This document shows positions 28,736 to 37,819 of a stretch of DNA of 64,000 bases, piece after piece. Origin of the DNA: Janthinobacterium sp. 64 (GTDB lineage: Bacteria; Pseudomonadota; Gammaproteobacteria; Burkholderiales; Burkholderiaceae_D); the NCBI RefSeq assembly GCF_002813325.1, contig NZ_PHUG01000001.1:5456001-5520000 (forward strand). The letters are read 5' to 3'. The translations under genes and the position numbers were made by a program. The notes under the pieces are model-generated. The model ran no database searches. It saw nothing but the letters and a program-made list of their open reading frames with translations, and was not told the origin of the DNA. Numbering within the stretch: the first letter of the stretch is position 1; every line of letters begins with the position of its first letter.

Positions 28736-29326
28736 ATGGGCAAGAGCGGTCGCACTATGTTTCCTGCGGGTGGCAGCAGCCTCGTCGAGGTGCTGGTGTC
28801 GCTGCTGCTGTTGGCGCTGGGTCTCCTCGGTGCCAGCATTTTGCAACTGAACTCCCTGCGTGCGCGCCATGAGTCGGCGCTGTTGTCGGCGGGCGTGCAA
28901 CTGGCCGCCGGCATGGCCGAACGCATGCGTGCGAACAGCGTGCTCATGAACGGCCCCGATACGGGCAATCCCTACCTGAACGTGGCCTACGCGGCGGCGG
29001 ACGGCGCCGACGCTGGCGGCGGCGCGCCTGACTGTTTTGGTACTGCCGCCTGCAGCGCGGCCGAGCTGGCGCAATTCGACATCGCCGAGTGGAAACAGCA
29101 ACTGCATGCGGCCTTGCCCGGCGCGCGCCTGCATATCTGCCGCGATGCGCCCGCCTGGGACGCCGCCGCGCAAGGCTTGCACTGGGCGTGCAGCGGTGGC
29201 AAGGGCGCGCCCATCGTCATCAAGCTGGGCTGGCGCGGCCGACAGCCCGATGGCTCGCCCGCTGTGAATGGGGCGGGCGAGTCGCTGCCCCGGCTCGCAT
29301 TCCAGCTGGGCGGAGGCGGCGCATGA
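28736..29326 (+). CDS. pilV: type IV pilus modification protein / minor pilin PilV
   Basis: 196 aa class III-type prepilin: cleavage site G|SSLVEVL with Glu5, followed by a hydrophobic helix (LLLLALGLLGASILQL). A four-Cys globular part follows. Minor pilins PilV-W-X-E with FimT prime pilus assembly and carry PilY1. GGGAG precedes the ATG. First gene of the six-gene pilus operon. Confidence 0.9.
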   Translation: MGKSGRTMFPAGGSSLVEVLVSLLLLALGLLGASILQLNSLRARHESALLSAGVQLAAGMAERMRANSVLMNGPDTGNPYLNVAYAAADGADAGGGAPDCFGTAACSAAELAQFDIAEWKQQLHAALPGARLHICRDAPAWDAAAQGLHWACSGGKGAPIVIKLGWRGRQPDGSPAVNGAGESLPRLAFQLGGGGA

Positions 29327-30291
29327 ACACGCTCTTGCACCGGCATCGCGGCATGAGCCTGGTCGAATTGCTGGTGGCCCTGTCGCTGGGCGCGCTGCTG
29401 ATGCTGGCGGCCAGTAGCGTGCTGCTGGCCGCCAGCGGCAGTTATGGCGACCAGTCCGCCAGCGCGCGGCTCGACGACAACGGCCGCTATGCGCTCGACA
29501 CCATCGCCCGCGCCGTGCGCCAGACGGCGTACGTGAACTGGGACAGCAGCGCCGCGCCCGTCGCCCATGCCGATTTTGACAGCGCCAACGTCGCCGGCCT
29601 CGACGCGCACAGCCTGGGCAAGAACAGCGAGGGCATCAGCGGCGCGCTGCCCGGCGCCCTGCATGGCAGCGACGTGCTGGCCCTGCGCTATTACGGCGCC
29701 GGCAAGGAAGAGGGTGGCGATGGTTCCGTGCTCAATTGCGCGGGCTTCGGCGTGGGCGCCGCGCAAACGCAGGCGCAGCGGGGCTGGAGCATTTTCTATG
29801 TGGCGCAAGGTGCCGATGGCGAGGGTGAATTGCGTTGCAAATACCGTGGCGCGAACGGCTGGGGCGCGGACGCCGTCATCCGTGGCGTCGACGGCTTCCA
29901 GGTGCTGTATGGCCTCGATACGGATACGCCGCCCGATGGCGTGGCGAACCGCTATGTCAACGCCAGCGCGCTTGACGCTTACGATGCGGCGCTGGTGCTG
30001 GTGGGGGCGGATGCGGCCGCGCGCCAGCGCGATTTGCACCGCCGCACGCACTGGAAGCGCGTGGCCAGCGTGCGCGTGGCCTTGCTGTTGCATGGCGAGG
30101 CGGGCCAGGCGGACAAGATGGCGGAACTGGGGCCGGCGCAGTTCGACCTGTTCGGCAAGGCGTATGCTGAGGCGCACGGCGCAGGCGATATGGGCGTGCG
30201 CATCGCGCGCGCGTCCTTGCCTGTAGCAACGCGCTCGCGGCTGCGGCAACAGGTGCAGACGAGCATCATGCTGCGCAACGGGCCGGCCTAG
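29323..30291 (+). CDS. pilW: minor pilin PilW
   Basis: 322 aa; prepilin site RGM-type, G|MSLVELLVALSLG with Glu5, then a long beta domain. Start ATG overlaps the pilV stop (ATGA); the reading frame stays open upstream but only this start places the prepilin signal at the N-terminus. PilW-like proteins bridge other minor pilins and PilY1. Confidence 0.88.
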   Translation: MNTLLHRHRGMSLVELLVALSLGALLMLAASSVLLAASGSYGDQSASARLDDNGRYALDTIARAVRQTAYVNWDSSAAPVAHADFDSANVAGLDAHSLGKNSEGISGALPGALHGSDVLALRYYGAGKEEGGDGSVLNCAGFGVGAAQTQAQRGWSIFYVAQGADGEGELRCKYRGANGWGADAVIRGVDGFQVLYGLDTDTPPDGVANRYVNASALDAYDAALVLVGADAAARQRDLHRRTHWKRVASVRVALLLHGEAGQADKMAELGPAQFDLFGKAYAEAHGAGDMGVRIARASLPVATRSRLRQQVQTSIMLRNGPA

Positions 30292-30303
30292 GCGGGCGGC
30301 GCG

Positions 30304-30960
30304 ATGGCTGGCGCGGGCGTCCGCCGTTGTTCAGGCTGCTGCGTTTCTGGCGGACAAGGGCGTGGCGCCACCCTCGTGTATGTGCTGTGCCTGCAGGTGA
30401 TCATCTTGCTGCTGGGCATATCGGCGGCGCAGATGGCCTTGCAGGGCGAAAAGGCGGCGCGCGGTGAGCGCGACCGGCAGATCGCGTTTCAGGCGGCGGA
30501 GGAGGCATTGGTGGATGCGCAGAACGATATCGAAGGTTCACCGGGCGCGCCCGGGCGCAGCAGCCTCTTCGCGCCAGGCAGCGCGGCCGGGTTCGCGGAC
30601 GGCTGCGGGGAAGGGGGCGCACTGGGTCTGTGCCTGCCCGCATCCCCGGACGCGCCGGCGCTCTGGTTAAGTACGGACCTCGATGGCGCCGAAGGTGCCA
30701 GCCGCACCGTGCCGTATGGCCAGTTCACGGGCGCCGTCATGCAGACGGGGCAGGGTTTCCTGCCGTCGCGCCGGCCCCGCTACCTGATCGAACTGCTGCC
30801 GTTCCACCCGCCCGGTGCGCAGGCCACGGCCGTGGCTGGCGGCCTGGCGACGGAAAGCTATGTGTACCGCATCACGGCCATCGGTTTTGGCGCGCAGGAA
30901 AGCACGCAAGTCGTGCTGCAAAGTTACTATCGCAAGCAGGCGGCGGGAGCGGGGCCATGA
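30304..30960 (+). CDS. pilX: minor pilin PilX
   Basis: 218 aa; GRGATLVYVLCLQVIILLLG follows the PilX N-terminal pattern, with G at -1 and Tyr instead of Glu at position 5, as the family often lacks Glu5. The downstream QIAFQAAEEALVDAQ helix is typical. Overlaps pilY1 by four bases. Confidence 0.87.
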   Translation: MAGAGVRRCSGCCVSGGQGRGATLVYVLCLQVIILLLGISAAQMALQGEKAARGERDRQIAFQAAEEALVDAQNDIEGSPGAPGRSSLFAPGSAAGFADGCGEGGALGLCLPASPDAPALWLSTDLDGAEGASRTVPYGQFTGAVMQTGQGFLPSRRPRYLIELLPFHPPGAQATAVAGGLATESYVYRITAIGFGAQESTQVVLQSYYRKQAAGAGP

Positions 30961-33900
30961 GGGCTTTGTCGTTTGCCTGGCTGCTGCTCGGCTGGATTTT
31001 CCTGGCTTGCGGCGGCGCCCTTGCTGCGGCCGCACCTCCCGTGACGCTGGCGCGGGCCGACGCGGGCTTGCACGGCGCCAGGGTGCCGCCGAACCTGCTG
31101 CTCAACCTGTCGCTCACGCATGCGGCGGCCGCTGCCGCGCATGGCGGCGACTATGCGCCGCAGCGCGAGTACGCAGGGTACTTCCATGCGCGCATGTGCT
31201 ACAGCTATCCGTACCGCAGCAAGGACGGCGACATGCTGCCGGACTTGCGCGTAGCGACCGCTTACTTCTCCGTGCTGAAGCCGGCCGATGCGCTGCACGG
31301 CTGCGGCGGCGACAGTTTTAGCGGCAATTTTCTGAACTGGGCCAGCACCAGCATGCTCGACATCGTCCGTGTTGCTCTGACGGGCGGCGACCGCGTCATC
31401 GACGAGGTGCGCAAGACGGTGCTGCAGCGCGCCTGGCTGCCCGATGCGGATAGCCCCATCGACTTTTTTGCGCACCCCGTCTTTTTTCCGCGCAAGGTGC
31501 TGCACGGCGGCGTGGCGGCGGCGACACCGTTTGCGCTGGCGCAACTGGCCATCGTTTCCTGCCGCAACCGCCTGCTGTTCGGCGACGCCAGCTTGCCCCC
31601 GGGCGGTAGTTGCGACGCGCCGGGCGTTGCTGCCACGCACGGCGTGTTCCTCGCGCGCGTGCGCGTCTGCGACGCGGAAGAAGGACCGCTGCGCGACGAT
31701 TTATGCCTCGCGTATGGCAAGCACTACAAGCCGGTGGGCGCCGTGCAGCGCCATGGCGGCAGGGTGCGCGTGGGCGTGTTTGGCCACTTGAACGGCGTGC
31801 CCGCCAGCGCCGGCCCCGTGTATGGCGGCGTGCTGCGCGCGCCGCTGGCCCACGTGGGCAGGCAACGCTGGACGGCGCCTGATTTTATGCCGCAAGACAA
31901 TGCCGGCGAGGAATGGAATCCTGCCACCGGTGTGTATGTGTTCCAGAGCGCCGGTCCTGGCGGCGGGGTGACCGCTTACATCAATGGTCTGGGCCGCGGC
32001 AACGCCGGGCATCCTGGCACGTACGCCAGCGCGGCGCCGCTGGCCGAATTGCTGTACGAATCGCTGCGCTACCTGCAGGGAAGGCAAGCGAGCGCCGTCG
32101 TGCCACCCGCCACGGCCCCGCCTGCCATCGACGGTGGCTTGCCGGTCGTGACTGCGTGGAGCGATCCGCAAACGGCCAGTTGCCAGCGCCACATCGTCGT
32201 CAGCCTCGGCGATGCGGGCATGGCGGGCGACCGTTACGTGCCTGGCAATGTTCCTGTGGCTCCCGCATCCAACGGCGACCGTGCACGCGCTGCCGATGGT
32301 TTTGTGCCACCGCCATTTGATGCGATGGCCTGGACACACGCGGTAGGCAGCCTGGAAAGCGGCGGCACGCCCGGCAATCCCGCGCCACGGCCCGACCTGG
32401 CGGCGCTGGAATGGCTGTCCGACGGGGTGGGCGGCGCCAGCTACCATGCGGCAGGGCTGGCCTACTGGTCGCATGTGCAGCCACTGCGTCCCGGCGGCAA
32501 GAACGACGGCCTTACCAAGGTTGAGCACTACGCGGGCGACTTGCGCCAGGGGGACCCGGCCGGCGAGTCTGCCACCACTCCCGCCGCTACGCCCTTGTTA
32601 TTGGCGGCCAAATATGGCGGCTTTCTCGATGCGAACGGCGACGCCAACCCTTTCAAGAGCGCAACGGGCAGCGCGTTCGATGAGTGGAGCGTGGATGGCC
32701 GCTGGCCCGCCCATTACTTGCCCGGCAGCGACCCGGCCGCCCTGATCGCGGGACTGCGCGCAGCCTTTGCTGCCGCCGACAAGGCTACCTTGCCAGCGAC
32801 GCTCGCCGGGCCGGCCCTGATGGCGCTGGCCAGCGGCACGGAAGAGGCATACTGGTTCCAGACGCAGCTGCGCCTGGCCGATGGCGGTATGAGCTTGTCG
32901 CGCACCGCGTTTGCCGTGGGCGTCGATGGCACACTGCTTCCCGGCAAGCCATCATGGACAGCCGGTGGACAAGAGAAATCCGTGCCGGATGGCACGCCCG
33001 CGTCCTTGCGTCCCGTCTACACGCCCGACGCCAAGGGCGCCCTGATGCCGCTGGCCTGGACGCGGCTCGCTGCGGAACAGCGCGGCGCATTCGACGGCGC
33101 CGATGGACGAGGGGAGGCGCGCCTGGCGTACCTGCTGGGCCAGCGCACGCACGAGGTGGGCCAGCCGGGCGGCTTCCTGCGGCGCCGCTCAGGCAGCCTG
33201 GGCGCGGCGCCCTACGGCAATTTGCTGTACGTGGGTGCACCCAGGCTGGGCATGGCGGGCGCCGGCTATGGCTTGCACCGCCAGGTGCTGCTGCAGCGGC
33301 GCAGAATGTTATATGTAGGCGCCAACGATGGCTTGCTGCACGCCTTTGATGCGCGCACTGGCAGCGAAGTGTTGGCCTATCTGCCGCAGGCGCTGCTGCA
33401 GACGGCCCCAGCCGCTGCGAGCACCCACTACAGTCCGGGTCCGCTGCTCGATGGCGCCGCGGCCACGGCGGAAGTGCTGGCGCTGGGGCACTGGAAAACG
33501 GTGCTGGTGTCGGGCATGGGCGGCGGGGCGCAAGGCGTGTTTGCGCTCGACATCACCGATCCTGCACGCTTCGCGCAGGACGGGGCGCTGTGGGAATTTA
33601 CGGACCGCGACGACAGGCTGATGGGCAACGTGCGCGCGCCGCCTGCGTTTGCCCGCATCAACATGGGCGGCAAGGAGGGCGCGCCGGCCTACCGCGACTT
33701 CGCCATCGTTGCCAGCGGCTACAACAACCATGTGAACGACGGCAAGGAGACGACGGCGCCCGCCGCGGCCGCCGCCATCTTCCTGCTGGCGCTGGACAAG
33801 GTGCCCGGCACGCCGTGGCTGATGGGAAGTAATTACTTCCGCCTCAAGGTGCCCGTGGCCAGCGGCGGCGGTGGGCATGACACTGATGCGGGCGCCGGCG

Positions 33901-34805
33901 CCGAGCCACACGCGCTGGGTCCGCCCGCCGTGGTGCCGGGCGGCGATGGCGCACTGGCGTATATTTATGCGGGCGATTTGCAGGGCAATATCTGGCGTCT
34001 CGGTATGGCCGGCGGGCCGCCGTGGAAGGAGGGCCAGGGACGCAAGCTGGTCTTTGTCGCGCGCGACGCGCAGGGGCGGCGCCAGCCCGTGACGCAGCAA
34101 CCGAGCGTGGCGTACGCGCCCGGTGGCGGCTATCTGCTGCTGTTCGGCACGGGCAAGCTGGTCGAAGCGGCCGATACCTGGCCTTCCGCCTTTCTGTCCC
34201 AGTCGTTTTATGCCGTGCACGATGATTTGCGGGAAACATCCCCTACGCGCAGCCGGGCCGACCTGGAGCCGCGCGTCTTGGGCGAGGTGGTGGGCGGTGT
34301 GCGCGTCGACGGCGCCGAGCTGCGCTATACGGGCAGCGAGGCCATGCGCGGCTGGTACCTCGATTTTCTCAATCCTGCGCAGACGGGCGAACGCAGCATC
34401 AGCAGTGCCGTGTTGGCCGCCGGCAAGCTGCTGTTCAATACCGTATTGCCTGGGCGCGATCCTTGCGCCAGGCCGGCCACGCGCCTGTACGTGCTCGATG
34501 TGCTGAGCGGCTTTGCCGCCGATGGCGCCGGCGTCGTGCAGGCGGGCGCGCAGACGGGACGCTTGTTCGACGGCCTGGCGCGCGCGCCGCCGCTGGCGCT
34601 GGAGCTGAACAGCACGGTGGGCGCGGCGACGGCGGCAGGGCGGGCCGAGGGACGCAAGGAATTGGCCGTGCTGCAGCCGGGTTTGCCGGGCGCGGCCAGC
34701 GTTGCGGTGCTCAAGGTCGTCAGCGCGCCGCTGCCCGCGCGGCGCCTCAGTTGGCGCGAAGTGGCGAACTGGCGCGAATTGCACGAGGCGGCCAAGAAAA
34801 AATAG
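30957..34805 (+). CDS. pilY1: type IV pilus tip adhesin/assembly factor PilY1
   Basis: 1282 aa with signal peptide (SFAWLLLGWIFLACGGALAA). The C-terminal PilY1 beta-propeller is clear: MLYVGANDGLLHAFDARTG near residue 784, VFALDITDP, and YIYAGDLQGNIWRLGM. No von Willebrand A-type MIDAS motif (DxSxS) is seen in the N-terminal half, so it resembles the PilC-like rather than the vWA-bearing form. It promotes pilus extension, adhesion and surface sensing. Start at 30957 fits the signal peptide; the frame is open further upstream within pilX. Confidence 0.93.
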   Translation: MRALSFAWLLLGWIFLACGGALAAAAPPVTLARADAGLHGARVPPNLLLNLSLTHAAAAAAHGGDYAPQREYAGYFHARMCYSYPYRSKDGDMLPDLRVATAYFSVLKPADALHGCGGDSFSGNFLNWASTSMLDIVRVALTGGDRVIDEVRKTVLQRAWLPDADSPIDFFAHPVFFPRKVLHGGVAAATPFALAQLAIVSCRNRLLFGDASLPPGGSCDAPGVAATHGVFLARVRVCDAEEGPLRDDLCLAYGKHYKPVGAVQRHGGRVRVGVFGHLNGVPASAGPVYGGVLRAPLAHVGRQRWTAPDFMPQDNAGEEWNPATGVYVFQSAGPGGGVTAYINGLGRGNAGHPGTYASAAPLAELLYESLRYLQGRQASAVVPPATAPPAIDGGLPVVTAWSDPQTASCQRHIVVSLGDAGMAGDRYVPGNVPVAPASNGDRARAADGFVPPPFDAMAWTHAVGSLESGGTPGNPAPRPDLAALEWLSDGVGGASYHAAGLAYWSHVQPLRPGGKNDGLTKVEHYAGDLRQGDPAGESATTPAATPLLLAAKYGGFLDANGDANPFKSATGSAFDEWSVDGRWPAHYLPGSDPAALIAGLRAAFAAADKATLPATLAGPALMALASGTEEAYWFQTQLRLADGGMSLSRTAFAVGVDGTLLPGKPSWTAGGQEKSVPDGTPASLRPVYTPDAKGALMPLAWTRLAAEQRGAFDGADGRGEARLAYLLGQRTHEVGQPGGFLRRRSGSLGAAPYGNLLYVGAPRLGMAGAGYGLHRQVLLQRRRMLYVGANDGLLHAFDARTGSEVLAYLPQALLQTAPAAASTHYSPGPLLDGAAATAEVLALGHWKTVLVSGMGGGAQGVFALDITDPARFAQDGALWEFTDRDDRLMGNVRAPPAFARINMGGKEGAPAYRDFAIVASGYNNHVNDGKETTAPAAAAAIFLLALDKVPGTPWLMGSNYFRLKVPVASGGGGHDTDAGAGAEPHALGPPAVVPGGDGALAYIYAGDLQGNIWRLGMAGGPPWKEGQGRKLVFVARDAQGRRQPVTQQPSVAYAPGGGYLLLFGTGKLVEAADTWPSAFLSQSFYAVHDDLRETSPTRSRADLEPRVLGEVVGGVRVDGAELRYTGSEAMRGWYLDFLNPAQTGERSISSAVLAAGKLLFNTVLPGRDPCARPATRLYVLDVLSGFAADGAGVVQAGAQTGRLFDGLARAPPLALELNSTVGAATAAGRAEGRKELAVLQPGLPGAASVAVLKVVSAPLPARRLSWREVANWRELHEAAKKK

Positions 34806-34850
34806 GCCAGTGCATCGCGCTGGCTGGCGCTTTTTGGAAAGGAAGATCGC

Positions 34851-35342
34851 ATGGGGACGCTGGCAAGGCGGAATTGGCGCTCTGCAAAAAGTGCACGTAC
34901 TCCCGGCTTCAGCCTGATCGAACTGCTGTCCGCGCTGGCGATCATGAGCCTGCTGCTGGCGCTGGCCGTACCCGCTTATCATGGCCATGTCGTGCGCGCC
35001 AAACGGGTGCAGGGACAGGCGGCTCTGTTGCGGCTGATGCAGCAGCAGGAACGTTATTATTCGCAAAATAATCGCTATCTGGCCTTTTCCTCGGCATCGC
35101 CGGCGGAGCAGGCGCAGCAGTTTCCATGGTGGTCCGGGGAAGGGGGCGCGGCCGGCAGCGCGTATGAAATCGAGGCGCTGGCCTGTCCCGGCCTGACGAT
35201 AGGGCAATGCGTGCTGTTGCGGGCCATGCCCGGTACGTCCAAGGTCGACGCGCAGTTCCAGGATGCCGATTGCGGTGTGCTGTCCTTGAGCAGCACGGGC
35301 CAGCGCGGCAGCAGCGGCCCCGCCAGCCGTTGCTGGCGCTAG
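34851..35342 (+). CDS. pilE: PilE-type minor pilin
   Basis: 163 aa; prepilin site PG|FSLIELLSALAIMSLLLAL with Phe1 and Glu5, then RAKRVQGQAALLRLMQQQERYYSQNNRYL typical of PilE minor pilins, and cysteines near the end for the D-loop. Fifth gene of the pilus operon. Confidence 0.9.
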   Translation: MGTLARRNWRSAKSARTPGFSLIELLSALAIMSLLLALAVPAYHGHVVRAKRVQGQAALLRLMQQQERYYSQNNRYLAFSSASPAEQAQQFPWWSGEGGAAGSAYEIEALACPGLTIGQCVLLRAMPGTSKVDAQFQDADCGVLSLSSTGQRGSSGPASRCWR

Positions 35343-35345
35343 GCC

Positions 35346-35915
35346 ATGGTCACCGACCTGCGGCCACGCTGGACAGGGCATACCTTGCTCGAATTGCTGG
35401 CCGTGCTGGCGATTGCGGCGCTGCTGGCGGCCGCTGCCATGCCCAGCTTGCAGCAGGTGCTGGCGCACCAGCAAGTGCGCGCGGCCGCCGCGGATTTGTT
35501 TTCGGCCATCGAATTGACGCGGGCGCAGGCGATGGCGCGGGGACAGCGCGTGCTGCTGATGCCGGCCGGGCCAGGTGGCACGGACTGGCGCACGGGCTGG
35601 CTGATCTTCATCGACCGCAATGCCAACCTGGCGTTCGATGGCGATGACGAATTGTTGTTCCGCCAGGGACCGCTGTCGGAGGGCATCACGGCCCAGTTCG
35701 CGTTTTCCTCTGCCACGGCGCCGTTTTATATCGCCTACAATGGCGCAGGACGCAGTTGCAGCGCGACCAATAGCCTGGCGGCGCGTTGGGGTACCTTGTC
35801 CCTGGCTTTGGGAAAGCAGGTGCGGCATATTAAAATCAATATGCTGGGCAGGGTGCGCGTGTGCGATCCGCAGCAGCAAGTGGCCAATTGCAGCGGCGTG
35901 GCCGACAGTTCATAG
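35346..35915 (+). CDS. fimT: FimT/GspH-type pseudopilin
   Basis: 189 aa; prepilin site G|HTLLELLAVLAIAALLAAA with Glu5 but His rather than Phe at +1; IELTRAQAMARGQRVLL and DWRTGWLIFIDRNAN are typical of GspH/FimT. FimT proteins can bind DNA in competent bacteria; whether this one does is unknown. Last pilus gene, 39 bases before ribD. Confidence 0.9.
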   Translation: MVTDLRPRWTGHTLLELLAVLAIAALLAAAAMPSLQQVLAHQQVRAAAADLFSAIELTRAQAMARGQRVLLMPAGPGGTDWRTGWLIFIDRNANLAFDGDDELLFRQGPLSEGITAQFAFSSATAPFYIAYNGAGRSCSATNSLAARWGTLSLALGKQVRHIKINMLGRVRVCDPQQQVANCSGVADSS

Positions 35916-35954
35916 CAAGATTTACCAATCAATCACCTTCAAGCAAAGTAGCCC

Positions 35955-37055
35955 GTGGAAATACTCAACGATATCGATGGCATGCGCCTGGCGCTGGAAT
36001 GGGCGGCGCGTGGTTTATATACGACCTCGCCCAATCCCCGCATCGGCTGCGTCATCGTCAGGGATGGCCAGGTGATCGGTGCCGGCGTGACGCAGGCGGC
36101 GGGGCAGGATCATGCCGAGGTGCAAGCGCTGGCGAATGCGGCGGCGCGCGGCAACGACGTGCGCGGCGCCACGGCGTACGTCACGCTGGAACCGTGCAAC
36201 CACCATGGCCGCACGCCGCCTTGTTCCGATGCACTCGTGCGCGCAGGGCTGGGCCGCGTCGTGGCCGCCATGACGGACCCGAATCCGCTGGTGGCGGGGC
36301 AAGGGCTGGCCAAGCTGGAAGCGGCCGGCATCGCCGTCACCACGGGCGTGCTGGCCGATGAAGCCTATGAAATGAATATCGGCTTCTTTTCGCGCATGCA
36401 GCGCGGCAAGCCGTGGGTGCGCATGAAAACGGCGGCCAGCCTGGACGGCATGACGGCCTTGCACAATGGACAAAGCCAGTGGATCACGGGACCGGAGGCG
36501 CGTGCCGACGGTCATGCCTGGAGGGCGCGCGCCTGCGCCATCCTGACGGGCATCGGCACGGTCAAGGCGGACGATCCGCAATTGAACGTGCGCGCCGTCG
36601 AGACGCCGCGCCAGCCGCGCCGCATCGTCGTCGACAGCCGGCTCGACATCAGCCTCGACGCGCGCATCTTGCAAGGGGGCGGCACGTGGATCGTGGCGGC
36701 CGTCGCCAACCCGGAAAAGGAAGCACAGCTGCAGGCGCTCGGCGCGGAAGTCATCCTGTTGCCGAATGGGGACGGCAAGGTCGACCTGCCCGCGCTGATG
36801 CTGGAACTGGGCCGCCGGCAATGCAATGAAGTCCACGTCGAGGCCGGCGCCAAACTGAATGGTTCGCTGATCCGCGAAGGCTGCGTCGACGAGCTGCTGG
36901 TCTACCTGGCGCCCACCTTGCTGGGCGATGCGCAAGGCATGTTTGCCTTGCCAGCCTTGACGGATCTCAAACAGCAGCGCACTTTGCAATTTCATCAGGT
37001 TCAGCAAGTGGGCGAGGATGTGCGTATCCTTGCAAGATTCGCGCAGCGAAATTAA
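35955..37055 (+). CDS. ribD: bifunctional riboflavin deaminase/reductase RibD
   Basis: 366 aa: N-terminal zinc deaminase (HAEVQAL; PCNHHGRTPPC, about residues 54-94) and a C-terminal NADPH reductase domain (MKTAASLDGMTALHNGQSQW). Performs steps two and three from GTP-derived pyrimidine. Start codon is GTG at 35955. Followed by ribE after 29 bases. Confidence 0.96.
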   Translation: MEILNDIDGMRLALEWAARGLYTTSPNPRIGCVIVRDGQVIGAGVTQAAGQDHAEVQALANAAARGNDVRGATAYVTLEPCNHHGRTPPCSDALVRAGLGRVVAAMTDPNPLVAGQGLAKLEAAGIAVTTGVLADEAYEMNIGFFSRMQRGKPWVRMKTAASLDGMTALHNGQSQWITGPEARADGHAWRARACAILTGIGTVKADDPQLNVRAVETPRQPRRIVVDSRLDISLDARILQGGGTWIVAAVANPEKEAQLQALGAEVILLPNGDGKVDLPALMLELGRRQCNEVHVEAGAKLNGSLIREGCVDELLVYLAPTLLGDAQGMFALPALTDLKQQRTLQFHQVQQVGEDVRILARFAQRN

Positions 37056-37084
37056 CATTTTTACATTTTTATAGGGTTAGCTCC

Positions 37085-37720
37085 ATGTTTACAGGAATTG
37101 TTGCCGCCATCGGCAAGATTGAAACCGTGCAAGCACTCGACGGCGGCCTCGATGCCGGCGTGCGCCTGACCATCCATGCGGGCGGCTTGCCGCTGGTCGA
37201 TGTGGCCCTGGGCGATTCGATCGCCATCAATGGCGCCTGCATGACGGTGGTGGAAAAGTCGGACACGGGCTTTGCCGTCGATGTCTCGCGCGAAAGCCTC
37301 AATTGCACCGTGGGCCTCGATACCACCACGGAAGTGAACCTGGAAAAAGCCCTGACCCTGGCCGAGCGCCTGGGCGGCCACCTGGTGTCCGGCCACGTCG
37401 ACGGCCTGGGCATCGTGCGCAAGTTCGAAGCCGTGGGCGAATCGTGGGAGCTGGTCATCGAAGCGCCGCATGAACTGGCGAAATACCTGGCCTTCAAGGG
37501 TTCCGTCGTCGTCAATGGCGTGTCCCTGACCGTCAACAGAGTGGAAGACCTGGGCGCGGGCGCCGTCAATGGCTGCCGCTTCTCGATCAACCTGATTCCG
37601 CACACGATCGCCATGACGACCCTGAAACACCTGACGGTCGATGGCAAGGTCAACCTGGAAATCGACCTGATCGCCCGCTATGTCGAACGCATGTTGTCCT
37701 TGGACAAGGCTGCTGCTTAA
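37085..37720 (+). CDS. ribE: riboflavin synthase alpha subunit
   Basis: 211 aa with two lumazine-binding repeats beginning MFTGIVAAIGKIETV and HLVSGHVDGLG. Dismutates two 6,7-dimethyl-8-ribityllumazine to riboflavin. Also called ribC in some species. Cotranscribed with ribD and ended by the hairpin at 37735. Confidence 0.96.
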   Translation: MFTGIVAAIGKIETVQALDGGLDAGVRLTIHAGGLPLVDVALGDSIAINGACMTVVEKSDTGFAVDVSRESLNCTVGLDTTTEVNLEKALTLAERLGGHLVSGHVDGLGIVRKFEAVGESWELVIEAPHELAKYLAFKGSVVVNGVSLTVNRVEDLGAGAVNGCRFSINLIPHTIAMTTLKHLTVDGKVNLEIDLIARYVERMLSLDKAAA

Positions 37721-37734
37721 GACGACAGCGTAAG

Positions 37735-37773
37735 GCAACACAGCTGCCGGCTTGCCAGGCGTGTGTTGCTTTT
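37735..37773 (+). terminator. terminator after ribD-ribE
   Basis: GCAACACA (37735-37742) and TGTGTTGC (37762-37769) form a stem over a 19-base loop, followed by TTTTC. Confidence 0.7.
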
Positions 37774-37819
37774 CTTGCAGACGCGCATACTATGAAGCTT
37801 TCCGCATCGAAGGCTAGCC

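Noticed and set aside
30630..30956. Longer N-terminus for PilY1
   Set aside because: The extension lies within pilX and removes the signal peptide from the N-terminus.
33309..35879. 856-aa minus-strand ORF, and similar long antisense ORFs at 5905-7629, 15037-17259 and 45119-47644
   Set aside because: Shadow frames of GC-rich genes (pilY1, TonB receptor, MFS, dnaX); composition is Arg/Ala/His-rich with no ribosome site and the opposite strand codes for clear families.
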